NCBI GenBank assembly: GCA_018813065.1
Contig: JAHJCH010000023.1
Location: forward strand, 1 to 54,272
Source of the DNA: Myxococcota bacterium
GTDB taxonomy: Bacteria; Myxococcota_A; Bradymonadia; UBA7976; UBA1532
Length of the DNA: 54,272 bases
Direction: 5' to 3'
Shown in pieces: positions 7,350 to 15,801 of the stretch; the stretch's first letter is position 1; the number at the start of each line of letters is the position of its first letter. A program made the position numbers and the translations under genes. The notes under the pieces are model-generated. The model worked only from the letters and a program-made list of their open reading frames with translations. It did not search any database and was not told the DNA's origin.

Positions 7350-8351
7350 TCATGGAACCAAGGTGATCAAGGCGCCGCCGCTGGTGGAGGCGCTGAAGAC
7401 GACGCGGTGGGGGCCAATATCGGCGGTGGCGACGCGGGTGCGCGTCAGGGCGATGATGACCATCTGCCCAATGGGGTTGTTGTTGAGCGTCGCCCGAAGC
7501 TGCGCGGCGGGTACGCTGGCCGCCCCGGCGTCATCGACGCCGCAGAAGATCCATGACCCACGCAGCGGCCCGCCGGAGAAATCGACGGGGATGATCGTGA
7601 CGAGGACGCTCTCGGCTTGTCCCGCGCCCCAACGCACGCTCAGATCCCCGCCGACGCTGTGCTGAGATAAGCTCGACGGGGCGTCCACACGCACGCTGGT
7701 CGGCGCGGTGAGATCGACAGAGAAGGCGGGGAAGCGGGGGCCGCCCACGCCGCTGACGTTGAGCGCCGCGCCGTCGCTGAAGATGTCCCCGTTGAGCGCG
7801 CGCGCGGCGGAGTAGGCGCCCGCGGCGTAGGTGAAGGGCAGCGCGCCGCCCACGGCCCCCGTGACGGAGATGGCCCCGCCGTCGGCGCTCACGGTCGCTG
7901 GCGCGGGCGCGTTGGGATCGACGCTGACGGATACACAGCCGACGTCCTCGCCCAAGGCGGCCCAGGGCGCGACGCTGACGGCGGCGCTGGCGCGCTCGTC
8001 CATCTCTTGGGCGTCGGGCACCTCGGCCAAGGCGATGATCGCCATCATCGGCTCATCGGGCTGCGCGGCGTCGAGCCGGGGGAGGCCCTCATCGGGGTCA
8101 ACCGGGGGGGCGGCGTCGTCGAGCGGGGGCCACTGAAAGCCATCGACGTCCTCGCCCATGTCATCGGGGGCGGCGTCCTCGATGAGGGCGTCCTCAGCCG
8201 CGCCCTGATCGGGGCGGGGCTGGGCGTCATTGAGCGTGGGGCGGGCGTCGGCGCGGAGCGTGATCCCCGCGTCCTCCTCGGGGGGCGGATCGGAGCAGGC
8301 CACCAACGCGGCGAGGGTGATGAGCGCGTAGAGCTTATGCATGGGCCGCAT
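7350..8351 (-). CDS. predicted outer-surface lipoprotein
   Basis: About 333 residues from the ATG at 8351. This start, rather than the more upstream one at 8402, gives a standard lipoprotein signal (MHKLYALITLAALVAC, lipid-modified Cys at residue 19). An acidic, proline- and alanine-rich tether follows (DARPTLNDAQPRPDQG, about 25-110), a style seen in several lipoproteins of this window. The C-terminal ~220 residues read as alternating beta strands (VRVDAPSSLSQHSVGGDLSV, then VLVTIIPVDF), possibly one or two Ig-like or jelly-roll domains. No catalytic motif is visible. It is followed by the acyltransferase gene after seven bases. Function unknown. Confidence 0.7.
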   Translation of the reverse strand: MRPMHKLYALITLAALVACSDPPPEEDAGITLRADARPTLNDAQPRPDQGAAEDALIEDAAPDDMGEDVDGFQWPPLDDAAPPVDPDEGLPRLDAAQPDEPMMAIIALAEVPDAQEMDERASAAVSVAPWAALGEDVGCVSVSVDPNAPAPATVSADGGAISVTGAVGGALPFTYAAGAYSAARALNGDIFSDGAALNVSGVGGPRFPAFSVDLTAPTSVRVDAPSSLSQHSVGGDLSVRWGAGQAESVLVTIIPVDFSGGPLRGSWIFCGVDDAGAASVPAAQLRATLNNNPIGQMVIIALTRTRVATADIGPHRVVFSASTSGGALITLVP

Positions 8352-8451
8352 CTTATGCGCTTCGAGGAGAGGGATAAATGCGCTTGGTGTCTCGCCGCGC
8401 ATCTCGAAGGATCACGGCGGCTTAGGGTGTCATGCGCGCCGGGACGACGCC

Positions 8452-8958
8452 CTAGGCGTGGCAGCCGCCCCCCGCGCAGCCGGAGCATGAGGGGTGGCCG
8501 TGCTCGACCTCATGGGGGTTGGCCTCGCGGACGTGGGCGATCTCGACGTTGAAGTGAAGGGTCACGCCCGCGAGGGGGTGGTTGGCGTCGATGAGCACCA
8601 CGTCCTCCTCGACCTTGTGTACCCAGATGGGGGTCAGCTCACCGTCCGCGCCTCGGGTGTTGAACTGCATCCCCTCGCGGAGGTGGGGGATGCCCTTGAA
8701 GGCCTCGCGGGGCACAGACTGGATGGGGATGTTCTTGCGCTCGCCGTAGCCCTCGGCGGGGGCGACGATGGCCTCAAAGGCGTCGCCAGCCTGGTGGCCC
8801 TCCATCTGCCGCTCCAGCCCAGGCACGATGTTGCCCGCGCCCTGGAGATACTCCAGGGGGTTGCCCTCGCTGTCGTCGAGGATCTTGCCCTCGCCGTCCC
8901 GCAGGACATAGTTAAAGGCGACGACGGTGTGCTTGCTGATGGTGATGTTTTCGTTCAT
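8452..8958 (-). CDS. SlyD-like FKBP peptidyl-prolyl isomerase
   Basis: Catalyses prolyl cis-trans isomerisation and acts as a folding chaperone. The 168 residues have the SlyD layout: N-terminal FKBP strand (VVAFNYVLRDGEGKILDDS), GNIVPGLERQMEGHQAGD, an inserted flap domain (about 75-125), the return to FKBP with DANHPLAGVTLHFNVEIAHV, and a metal-binding tail rich in His and Cys (HGHPSCSGCAGGGCHA). Such tails bind nickel and other divalent metals in E. coli SlyD. The start at 8958 gives MNENITISKHTV, the normal beginning for the family; a long open frame continues upstream only because it is antisense to the next gene. Cytoplasmic. Confidence 0.9.
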   Translation of the reverse strand: MNENITISKHTVVAFNYVLRDGEGKILDDSEGNPLEYLQGAGNIVPGLERQMEGHQAGDAFEAIVAPAEGYGERKNIPIQSVPREAFKGIPHLREGMQFNTRGADGELTPIWVHKVEEDVVLIDANHPLAGVTLHFNVEIAHVREANPHEVEHGHPSCSGCAGGGCHA

Positions 8959-9072
8959 GGAGCGGGGTGATAGTGAAAAAGCCCACCAGAGGCAAGCGTC
9001 GTCTTCATCGGATGGCCGTGGGCGCGGCGCTCGCTCTACCCTCCGCGCGCGATTTATGCGACAACCCCCCAC

Positions 9073-11178
9073 ATGCTCCATCTCTTCGCCCTCAAGGTGC
9101 TCCTCTTGGCAGGCGGGGGCTCCCCCGACGAGAACCACGAGAGTCACCTCCAGCACGTCCAAGTCGCCGCCGCCCTCTTCGCCGCGCGGGGCGTCGAGGA
9201 TGTCACGATCTTTTGGGCCGATGGGCAAGAGAAGGCCCCTGATCGCGCCGCCGCGCGCCATAAGCTCCCCCAAGATGATTGGCTGATTCAAGGCGCTCGC
9301 CTCGATCCCCTCAGCGATCCCGGCCCCATCCTCAAGGACACCCGCCTCCCAGGCGCACGCCCCGCCACCCGCGCCGCCCTGCAAGCCTTTCTCAAGGAGG
9401 CCGGCGCCTCGATGAAGGCCGGTGATACCCTCCTCATCGCCGTCACCGATCACGGTGAGCCCGATCCAGAGGGGCAGACCCAGACCGCCATCACCCTCTG
9501 GGGGGAGCGCTGGCGCGTCGCTGATCTCAAGGCCGATCTGGCGCCCCTCTCTCCCGATGTGCGCGTGGTCTTGTGGATGTCTCAGTGCTTCTCCGGGGGC
9601 TTCGCCCTGCATTCCCGCCCCAACACCTGCGGGGCCTTCAGCGCCGTCTCCGATCGCCCCGCCTATGGCTGCATCCCCGCCTGGGCCGAGCGCGCCGACG
9701 TGGGGCACTTCCTGCGCATGATCGAGGCCTTCGAGGGCGGCGCCACCCGCATGGCTGAGGCCGCCGACGCCGTCCTCCTCAGCGATGACACCCCCGATAC
9801 GCCTCATCTCTCCAGCGACGCCTTCTTGTATATGGCCATCGCCCGCCAGGCCGCCACGCGCGGCGTCACCGTCGCCCAGCTCATCGACGCCGCCTTGCCC
9901 CTTCAGCCCGCCGATCACCCGGACTGGGCGCGCCTGGCCCGGCTCGTCACCCGCTATGGCCTCGGCGCCCCCCGCTCCGCCCGGCAGATCAATGAGATCC
10001 TCGATGAGCTGAGCGGCTGCGCCGAGGCCCTCGCCGCCTGGCATCGCGTCTGGTCCGAGGCCCTCAAGGACGCCTTGGATCTCTTGGGTAAGGGCTATTA
10101 CCCGCTCAAGAAGGGGCCTGTCGGGCAGGCCAAGCGGCTTGATCTGCGCCGACGCTTGATCAAGCGCCTTCAGCGCCGCCTCTCTAAGCAGCCTGGCGTG
10201 CGCGCGCGGCTGGAGCGGATGCGCGCTCAACGCCACCTCCTCGACGAGATCTATGATCAGCTGAGCTTGCAAGAGGGCGCGGCGATCCGCGCCGCTTATC
10301 TCCTGGCGCGCATCACCGCTTCTGCGCTGCTCTCCCCTCAAGAGCAGGCCACCCTCGATGCCCTGCGCCGCTGTGAGAATGCCCCGCTGCTGCCGCCCCG
10401 GCCCGAGCCCCCGCCCGCCCCCAGCAATGAGGCCACGCCCACGCCTCAAGGCGGCCCGCGCCCCCTCCCGCGCTTTCAACGCCTGTGGGGTCGCATCGAG
10501 GCCTCACGCCCAGGCTACTTCGGCCTCTCGTTTCGCGACTTGCCCGGCTTTAAGGGCGTCGAGGTGCTCGGCCTCCTGCCCGGCGGCCCGGCGATGGCGT
10601 CTGATCTGCGCGTCGGGGATCAGATCTTGGCCGTGGATGGCTGGCGTTTGCGACGTCAAGGCGGCTTTCACGAGGCCAGCCTGCTGGCGCCGCCAGGCTC
10701 CACCGCCACGCTCTTGGTCAAGCGCGGCGCTCAGCGCTTGGAGATCCCGCTGACGGTGGCGCCACGCCCCCGCCCCCTTCAGCCCCTCGGGATCGGCGCC
10801 TCGGTGGGCGATCTGTGGCTTGAGGGCTATAACGGTTATCTGCCCGTCATCGGGGGCCGGCCCGTCATCTTGTTCTTCTGGGCGACGTGGTGCGCGCCCT
10901 GTAAAGAGGCCCTCCCCAGCCTGCGCGCCTTCGCCCAACGCCACGGCGCGGCGCTGATCGCCGTCACCGATGAGCCCCGCGCCCGCGTCGCCGCCTTCTT
11001 GGCCGACGCCTTGGGCTTCCCCACCTCCATCGCGCTGGACGTCGCCGGTGAGGCCAAGCGCGCCTTCGAGGTCGAGCGCCTGCCCGCCTTCGTGCTCCTC
11101 GACGCCGAGGGGGTGATCCTGGAGATGGCCGAGGGCTTCGCCGACGCCTTGCCTCTGCGCGGTGATGGCCTGCCTTGA
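9073..11178 (+). CDS. caspase-like peptidase fused to PDZ and TlpA-type thioredoxin domains
   Basis: A 701-residue multidomain protein. Residues about 8-250 are a clan CD (caspase/legumain-type) peptidase domain: strand VLLLAGGGSPDENHESH, catalytic His in TDHGEP (H127) and catalytic Cys in SQCFSGGF (C172). A helical, Arg- and Leu-rich region follows (about 310-430), then a Pro-rich linker, a PDZ domain (about 480-560: YFGLSFRDLPGFKGVEVLGL, DLRVGDQILAVDGW) and a thioredoxin/TlpA domain with WCAPC (606-610). A TlpA domain suggests a periplasmic site, but the N-terminus MLHLFALKVLLLAGGG is both the first strand of the fold and only a marginal signal sequence. This combination of domains is one I do not know. 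It is followed by 60 bases and the secreted protein-matrixin genes. Confidence 0.82.
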   Translation: MLHLFALKVLLLAGGGSPDENHESHLQHVQVAAALFAARGVEDVTIFWADGQEKAPDRAAARHKLPQDDWLIQGARLDPLSDPGPILKDTRLPGARPATRAALQAFLKEAGASMKAGDTLLIAVTDHGEPDPEGQTQTAITLWGERWRVADLKADLAPLSPDVRVVLWMSQCFSGGFALHSRPNTCGAFSAVSDRPAYGCIPAWAERADVGHFLRMIEAFEGGATRMAEAADAVLLSDDTPDTPHLSSDAFLYMAIARQAATRGVTVAQLIDAALPLQPADHPDWARLARLVTRYGLGAPRSARQINEILDELSGCAEALAAWHRVWSEALKDALDLLGKGYYPLKKGPVGQAKRLDLRRRLIKRLQRRLSKQPGVRARLERMRAQRHLLDEIYDQLSLQEGAAIRAAYLLARITASALLSPQEQATLDALRRCENAPLLPPRPEPPPAPSNEATPTPQGGPRPLPRFQRLWGRIEASRPGYFGLSFRDLPGFKGVEVLGLLPGGPAMASDLRVGDQILAVDGWRLRRQGGFHEASLLAPPGSTATLLVKRGAQRLEIPLTVAPRPRPLQPLGIGASVGDLWLEGYNGYLPVIGGRPVILFFWATWCAPCKEALPSLRAFAQRHGAALIAVTDEPRARVAAFLADALGFPTSIALDVAGEAKRAFEVERLPAFVLLDAEGVILEMAEGFADALPLRGDGLP

Positions 11179-11238
11179 GCTTGAAGGGGTCCGGGGGGGC
11201 GGCTAGATTGGGCCATCCAAAACAGGAGGCCCAATTCC

Positions 11239-11859
11239 ATGGGATGTCCGACCACGCCGCGCCTGCTCCTCATCGGCGCCCTGCTCCTGGGCAGCGCTCA
11301 GGCCACCGTGCGCCCCGCCACGCTGGGGAAGCTGCTTGATCTCTCCGAGGCGGTGATCATCGCCCGCGTCGTGCATCAGGAGACGCAGGCCACCACCTCG
11401 CCCCTGGAGATCTTCACCGACACCCACCTCATCGTTGAGCGCGCCGTCGCGGGCGTGAAGCTCAGCGGCTCGCTGATCCTGCGCCAGCGCGGCGGTCAAG
11501 CCGCAGCGGCGGGGGAGGTCTATACCCAGAAGATCTTTGGGCAAGCCCGCCTCAACCCAGGTGAGCGCGTGCTGCTGTTCTTGGAGCGCGCCTCGGCAGG
11601 TAACCTGGTGATCGCGGGCATGGCCCAAGGCAAGTACCTCATCGAGGTGGACCCCAAGTCCGGCGTGGAGATGGCCCGCCGTGATCTCTCCGATGTTTAT
11701 GTCCTCCAACACCGAGGCGAGGTCATCACCCCGCCCGGCTTGCCCACGGATCAGGACTTTATGCCCCTCGATGATCTCTTGGCGCTGCTGCGCGGTGGGC
11801 TGCGGCCCGCCGCCAGCGTGGCGGTGGAGCCGATCCGCCCGATGGGGGCGCGGCGATGA
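11239..11859 (+). CDS. secreted protein coupled to a matrixin gene
   Basis: A 206-residue protein with a signal peptide (RLLLIGALLLGSAQA, cleavage near residue 22). The mature part is mostly beta: DLSEAVIIARVVHQE, ILRQRGGQA, NPGERVLLFLERAS, GKYLIEVDPKSG, ending with LDDLLALLR and a basic tail. The pattern of sensing-strand, then 'GERVLLFL', resembles small extracellular beta-barrel proteins that often precede matrixin proteases in this lineage, but no function is known to me. Its stop overlaps the protease start by four bases (ATGA), so the two are co-translated; an inhibitor, chaperone or partner role is an inference. An AGGAGG precedes the start (11223-11228). Confidence 0.7.
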   Translation: MGCPTTPRLLLIGALLLGSAQATVRPATLGKLLDLSEAVIIARVVHQETQATTSPLEIFTDTHLIVERAVAGVKLSGSLILRQRGGQAAAAGEVYTQKIFGQARLNPGERVLLFLERASAGNLVIAGMAQGKYLIEVDPKSGVEMARRDLSDVYVLQHRGEVITPPGLPTDQDFMPLDDLLALLRGGLRPAASVAVEPIRPMGARR

Positions 11860-13538
11860 AGCTGATCAAGGCCTCCTCGGCCCTCCTCCTCTGCCTCTCC
11901 GTCGCTCACGCCTTCGTCCCCAGCGGCTCCATCTGGGACTTCACCACAGGCGAGACGATCCCCTTTATCGTCAACCACACGCTCTCCGAGGATCTGGAGG
12001 ATGAGGCCGCCCTAGAGATGGTCCTCCTCAGCTATGACGTGTGGAATCGCCTCACCTGCGCCACCATCGAGTGGTCCTATGAGGGCCGCACCGATAACTT
12101 CGGCTGGGGTGAGGGCGATGGCCTCAACGTCGTGACCTGGCGCGAGTCCAACTGGGGGGATTCCTCGGTGGCCTTGGGCATCACCTCCCTGATCTGGGAC
12201 AGCGGCGGCAGCCTCCAAGACACGGACATCAAGTTCAACGGCGAGCATCATCAGTGGAGCGCCTTTCGTGAGGGCGATAACACCGTGGGGCGCATCGATA
12301 TCGCCAGCGTCGGCGCCCATGAGGTGGGTCACGCCCTGGGCTTGGATCACTCGGAGGTGGCCAACGCCACGATGTGGCCGACGGATCTCGGCGGGACGAT
12401 GGGCCGCTCCCTCAGCGCCGATGACATCGAGGGCGCTTGCACCCTCTATCCCAGCGGCGGTGAGGTGCCCGCACCAGAGGAGGACCCCATCTTGGAGGAG
12501 GGCACCATCCAATATGACGAGGACTGCTCCGCTGAGCGCTGCGCGCCGGGCCTCTTCTGCCTCAATGACGGCCTGGATCTCTACTGTAGCCAGCGCTGCG
12601 CGCCCGGCGATGATGAGATCTGCGGCGAGAACCACTACTGCGCCACCTTGACCCCCACCAGCGGCGCCTGCGTGCGCGGCGTCGCCCCCGCCACCCAGCT
12701 CGGCGGCTTGGGCGATGAGTGCGGCGCGGTGGCCTGTCAGCTGGGCCTGCGCTGCGTCTCTGATCCTGAGTTCGCCTATGCCTACTGCGCTGGCGCCTGC
12801 GCCAACGGCACCTGCCCCACCGATTTCGTCTGCACCGCGCTGGAGGACGGCGGTGATATGTGCCTGCGCGCGCCGCCGCCCACCCAGGGCGAGGACTGCA
12901 CCGCCGAGGGCCTCTGCGCTCATGGCTATATCTGCCTTCAAGACGCCCTCAACGCGGATCAGATCACCGGCGAGCCCGCCACTTATTGCACCGTGACCTG
13001 CGCGGACGGCGCCTGCCCCGATGGCTTTCGCTGCATCTCCCTCGGCGGCGGCAGCACCGCTTGCGAGATGGCGCCCTTCGCCGGTGAGAACCACGATGAG
13101 GTGGGCGAGCCCTGTTGGATCGACCCCGAGGAGGACTGGCGCGAGCCCAGCTGCGGCGGCGGGCTGCTGTGCGTCGAGTATCAGATGGGCAGCGACGGCC
13201 CCACCGAGCGCGGCTACTGCACCAAGACCTGCACCGCCGATGACTGCTGCCCCGACGGCTGGGGTTGCTTAGAGGTCACGCCGGTCTTTGGGCAGTGCCA
13301 AGACGGCGCGTCGGACTCACCCGGCTTCGCCTGCGGCGGGGCCGAGCCCGCCCCAGACGCCGAGGCGCCCACACCCGTGGACGCCGCCATCCCTGAGCCT
13401 GATCCCGACGCGGGCCTCACCGCGCCGCCCGCCAGCGATGACGGCGATGACGGCTGCGCGCAGTCCGGCGTCAGCCCCGCGCCGCTGCCCCTCCTCCTCG
13501 GCCTCCTCGCCCTCGGCCTGCCCCGGCGGCGCCGATGA
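11856..13538 (+). CDS. secreted matrixin-family zinc metalloprotease with MYXO-CTERM-like tail
   Basis: A 560-residue exported protease. Signal peptide at 1-19 (LLLCLSVAHA). The catalytic domain (about 20-200) has the metzincin zinc site HEVGHALGLDH (ligands H155, H159, H165; catalytic E156) followed by the Met-turn region ATMWP, where AxMxP is typical of matrixins. From about 215 to 475 there are six or so Cys-rich modules of the EGF-like/DUF-type seen in myxobacterial surface proteins (CAPGLFCLND, CQLGLRCVSD). The C-terminus has an acidic Pro-rich stretch, then Cys, a hydrophobic segment LPLLLGLLALGL and PRRRR, a MYXO-CTERM-like sorting signal implying surface anchoring. Overlaps both flanking genes by four bases. 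Confidence 0.9.
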   Translation: MKLIKASSALLLCLSVAHAFVPSGSIWDFTTGETIPFIVNHTLSEDLEDEAALEMVLLSYDVWNRLTCATIEWSYEGRTDNFGWGEGDGLNVVTWRESNWGDSSVALGITSLIWDSGGSLQDTDIKFNGEHHQWSAFREGDNTVGRIDIASVGAHEVGHALGLDHSEVANATMWPTDLGGTMGRSLSADDIEGACTLYPSGGEVPAPEEDPILEEGTIQYDEDCSAERCAPGLFCLNDGLDLYCSQRCAPGDDEICGENHYCATLTPTSGACVRGVAPATQLGGLGDECGAVACQLGLRCVSDPEFAYAYCAGACANGTCPTDFVCTALEDGGDMCLRAPPPTQGEDCTAEGLCAHGYICLQDALNADQITGEPATYCTVTCADGACPDGFRCISLGGGSTACEMAPFAGENHDEVGEPCWIDPEEDWREPSCGGGLLCVEYQMGSDGPTERGYCTKTCTADDCCPDGWGCLEVTPVFGQCQDGASDSPGFACGGAEPAPDAEAPTPVDAAIPEPDPDAGLTAPPASDDGDDGCAQSGVSPAPLPLLLGLLALGLPRRRR

Positions 13539-14083
13539 AGCTCTACACGCGGGGGGGCGACGCGGGCTCCACGGGCCTCTTGGGCGGGCGACGCCGCAAG
13601 GACGATCTGCGGGTGGCCTGCTACGGCACGGTGGACGAGCTGAACGTGGTCATCGCCGAGGCGCGCCTGGCCTGCGCGGCCTGGCCTGACCTCGACGATG
13701 AGCTGATCCGCATACAAAATCAGCTCTTCACCCTCGGCGCCTTCTTGGCGACGGAGCCGACGCATATGGGGCGGCTGCCCGCGCGCTTGGGGCAGGCGGA
13801 GATCGACGGCTTAGAGGCCCTGATCGACACCTATGATGCCCAGACCCCGCCGCTGACCGCCTTTGTCCTCCCCGGCGGCAGCCCCGCCAACGTGGCCCTG
13901 CACCGCGCCCGCGTCACCTGCCGTCGCGCCGAGCGCCTGGCCGTGACCCTCAGCAATGAGGCGGATCTGGGCGCCACCCTCCCCTACCTCAACCGCCTCA
14001 GCGACGCCCTCTTCGCCTTGAGCCGCTGGGTGATTCATCAAGCGGGCGGCGAGGAGATCCTCTGGCGCGGCGGGGCGCGCTGA
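13535..14083 (+). CDS. PduO-type cob(I)alamin adenosyltransferase
   Basis: Transfers the adenosyl group of ATP to cob(I)alamin to make adenosylcobalamin, in the cytoplasm. The 182 residues include the N-terminal ATP-binding signature KLYTRGGDAGSTGLLGGRR, CYGTVDELN, and the C-terminal RRAERLAVTLSNE and LPYLNRLSDALFALSRW helices of the trimeric four-helix bundle. The start overlaps the matrixin stop by four bases. This is an unusual partner for an exported protease and suggests only shared transcription. The B12 demand in this region could come from the radical SAM protein at 18214, though that link is not shown by the sequence. Confidence 0.93.
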   Translation: MKLYTRGGDAGSTGLLGGRRRKDDLRVACYGTVDELNVVIAEARLACAAWPDLDDELIRIQNQLFTLGAFLATEPTHMGRLPARLGQAEIDGLEALIDTYDAQTPPLTAFVLPGGSPANVALHRARVTCRRAERLAVTLSNEADLGATLPYLNRLSDALFALSRWVIHQAGGEEILWRGGAR

Positions 14084-14162
14084 GCCAAGGACGCAGCCCA
14101 GCGTTGACGCGCCGCCGCCGCTGACCTATGGAGGGCGGCGAGATGGCACGGTTGAGGTTTCC

Positions 14163-15686
14163 ATGAGCTTTATCACCGATCCTGAGCGCCTCGCGCCTTA
14201 CCTCGTCGATGAGTCCTCCTATCAAGGCTTCGCCGAGGGGCTGGCGCGCGTCACCACGCTGGAGGAGGCGCGCGCGGCCCTGCGCGCGGCGGCGGCGGCG
14301 GGGCTGAGCGTCACCTTCAGCGCGCGCCGCACCAGCGTCACCGGCGCGGCGATCCCCGAAGGTGGGCTGATCTTGGCCTTGCCCGAGGGCTCCGATCCTG
14401 ATCTCGTGGGCGTGGACGTCGAGGCCATGACCTTGACGGCGCCCGCCCATGTCCTCATCGCCGACGCCGAGCGCGCGGCGGAGCGGGCGGGGTGCTTCTT
14501 GCCGCTCGATCCCACCAGCCGTGACTCGGCCAGCGTCGGCGGGGCCGTGGCCTGCAACGCCAGCGGCGCCCGCAGCTTCGGCCACGGCCCCACGGGCGCC
14601 TGGGTGGAGGGGCTGGTGGTGGTCCTGGCCGATGGCAGCGTCCACACCCTCAAGCGCGGTGATCACCCGCCGCGTGACGGCGTGTTTCACCTCGGCGATC
14701 ACCGCGTCCCCGCGCCCAAGCCGCGCCGCGCGGATCTCAAGACCGTCCAAGGCTACGCCCTCTCTGCCTCGCACGCCCCCGACGTGATCGATCTCTTCAT
14801 CGGCTCCGAGGGCACGCTGGGCTATATCCATGAGGTGACGCTGCGATTGCTGCCCAAGCAGCCGATCTTCGCGGCGCTGATCTTCTGGCCCACGCGCGCC
14901 GCGCTCCTGGACTTCGTCGCCCAGCTCCAGCGCCGTGATCCGGCCTCGGGGCTGGCGCCGATGAGCGTGGAGTACTTTGATCGGCGCAGCTTGGCGTTGG
15001 CCCAGGCCGCTCAGCCGCGCTTCGGCGTGCCCGAGGGGGCTGAGGCGGCGCTCTTTATCGAGCAGCGCCACGCCCCCGAGGATGAAGAGGCGGTGATGAT
15101 GGCTTGGTATGAGGCCCTGCTCGACGCCGGCGTCCCCGATGATCCCGATTACCTGCGCGTGCCCCAAAGCCGCGCCGATCTCGACGCCTTTCGGGCCTTC
15201 CGCCACGCCGTGCCCGAGGCGGTCAATGCCTTGGCGCGGGGGCGCGGCTTTCGCAAGCTGGGCACCGACCTGGCCTACCCCCTCGGGGCGCTGCATGAGA
15301 TGATGGCGGGCTATGACGCGGCCCTCGCCGACGTGCCAGGGGCCTTGGGGGCAGAGGCGGCGTTGACCTTGGAGACGCGCTACGGCGCGCCGCCGCCGCA
15401 GACCCTCGACGCGGCGATCTTCGGCCACATCGGCGATAACCACGTCCACGTCAACCTCCTGCCCCGCGACGCGCTAGAGGAGGCCGCCGCGCGCCAGCTC
15501 TACCGCGTCATGGCCTTGGGCTGCGTGGCGGCGGGTGGCAGCCTCAGCGCCGAGCATGGGATCGGTAAGTCCAAGCGCGCCTTGTTGGCGGAGGCCCTGC
15601 CCCCCGCAGCGTTGGCGGAGCTGCGCGCCATCCGTGACGCCCTCGATCCTCAACGCCGCCTGTGCGCGGGCAACCTCTTGAGCTGA
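14163..15686 (+). CDS. FAD-linked oxidase of the GlcD/D-lactate dehydrogenase family
   Basis: A 507-residue flavoprotein that would oxidise a D-2-hydroxy acid (D-lactate, glycolate or D-2-hydroxyglutarate). Residues about 30-215 form the PCMH-type FAD domain: TFSARRTSVTGAAIPEGGLI, PLDPTSRDSASVGGAVACNASG and TGAWVEGLVVVLADG. The C-terminal domain has the metal/substrate motif GHIGDNHVHVNL and the family end signature SAEHGIGKSKR. No Fe-S (4Fe-4S) extension as in D-LDH/GlpC fusions is present and no glcE or glcF lies nearby, so the electron acceptor is uncertain. A start at ATG 14163 has a modest purine-rich GGTTTCC region upstream; the gene is probably expressed with or just after the adenosyltransferase. 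Confidence 0.85.
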   Translation: MSFITDPERLAPYLVDESSYQGFAEGLARVTTLEEARAALRAAAAAGLSVTFSARRTSVTGAAIPEGGLILALPEGSDPDLVGVDVEAMTLTAPAHVLIADAERAAERAGCFLPLDPTSRDSASVGGAVACNASGARSFGHGPTGAWVEGLVVVLADGSVHTLKRGDHPPRDGVFHLGDHRVPAPKPRRADLKTVQGYALSASHAPDVIDLFIGSEGTLGYIHEVTLRLLPKQPIFAALIFWPTRAALLDFVAQLQRRDPASGLAPMSVEYFDRRSLALAQAAQPRFGVPEGAEAALFIEQRHAPEDEEAVMMAWYEALLDAGVPDDPDYLRVPQSRADLDAFRAFRHAVPEAVNALARGRGFRKLGTDLAYPLGALHEMMAGYDAALADVPGALGAEAALTLETRYGAPPPQTLDAAIFGHIGDNHVHVNLLPRDALEEAAARQLYRVMALGCVAAGGSLSAEHGIGKSKRALLAEALPPAALAELRAIRDALDPQRRLCAGNLLS

Positions 15687-15740
15687 GCCCCGCCCAGTCC
15701 CACAAGGCCTCACGCCCCGCCCGCAATCCACGGCGTATGA

Positions 15741-15769
15741 TTGACACCCTGGGGGGCATGACATAGTTT
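15741..15769 (+). promoter_or_regulatory. candidate sigma70-type promoter of the PEGA kinase gene
   Basis: TTGACA at 15741-15746 is a perfect -35 hexamer. After 17 bases TAGTTT (15764-15769) could serve as a weak -10. The predicted start of transcription would be a few bases before or inside the small hairpin at 15772-15787. This is visual only. Confidence 0.4.
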
Positions 15770-15771
15770 GT

Positions 15772-15787
15772 TCGCCTCATCAGGCGA
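15772..15787 (+). promoter_or_regulatory. small hairpin over the ribosome binding region of the kinase gene
   Basis: TCGCCT-CATC-AGGCGA forms a six-base-pair stem that includes part of the GCGAGG purine run upstream of the TTG start codons. It could mask that ribosome binding site. The GGGGA at 15792-15796 is outside the stem and favours the TTG at 15802. Confidence 0.35.
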
Positions 15788-15801
15788 GGTTGGGGATCTC
15801 C

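Noticed and set aside
8452-10479. 675-residue open frame on the minus strand continuing upstream of the FKBP gene
   Set aside because: Only the part up to 8958 has FKBP sequence; beyond that it is Gly/Ala-rich antisense of the caspase-like gene, caused by high GC.
13998-15449. 483-residue minus-strand open frame
   Set aside because: Antisense to the FAD oxidase gene, with compositionally biased Arg/Gly/Ala sequence and no ribosome binding site.
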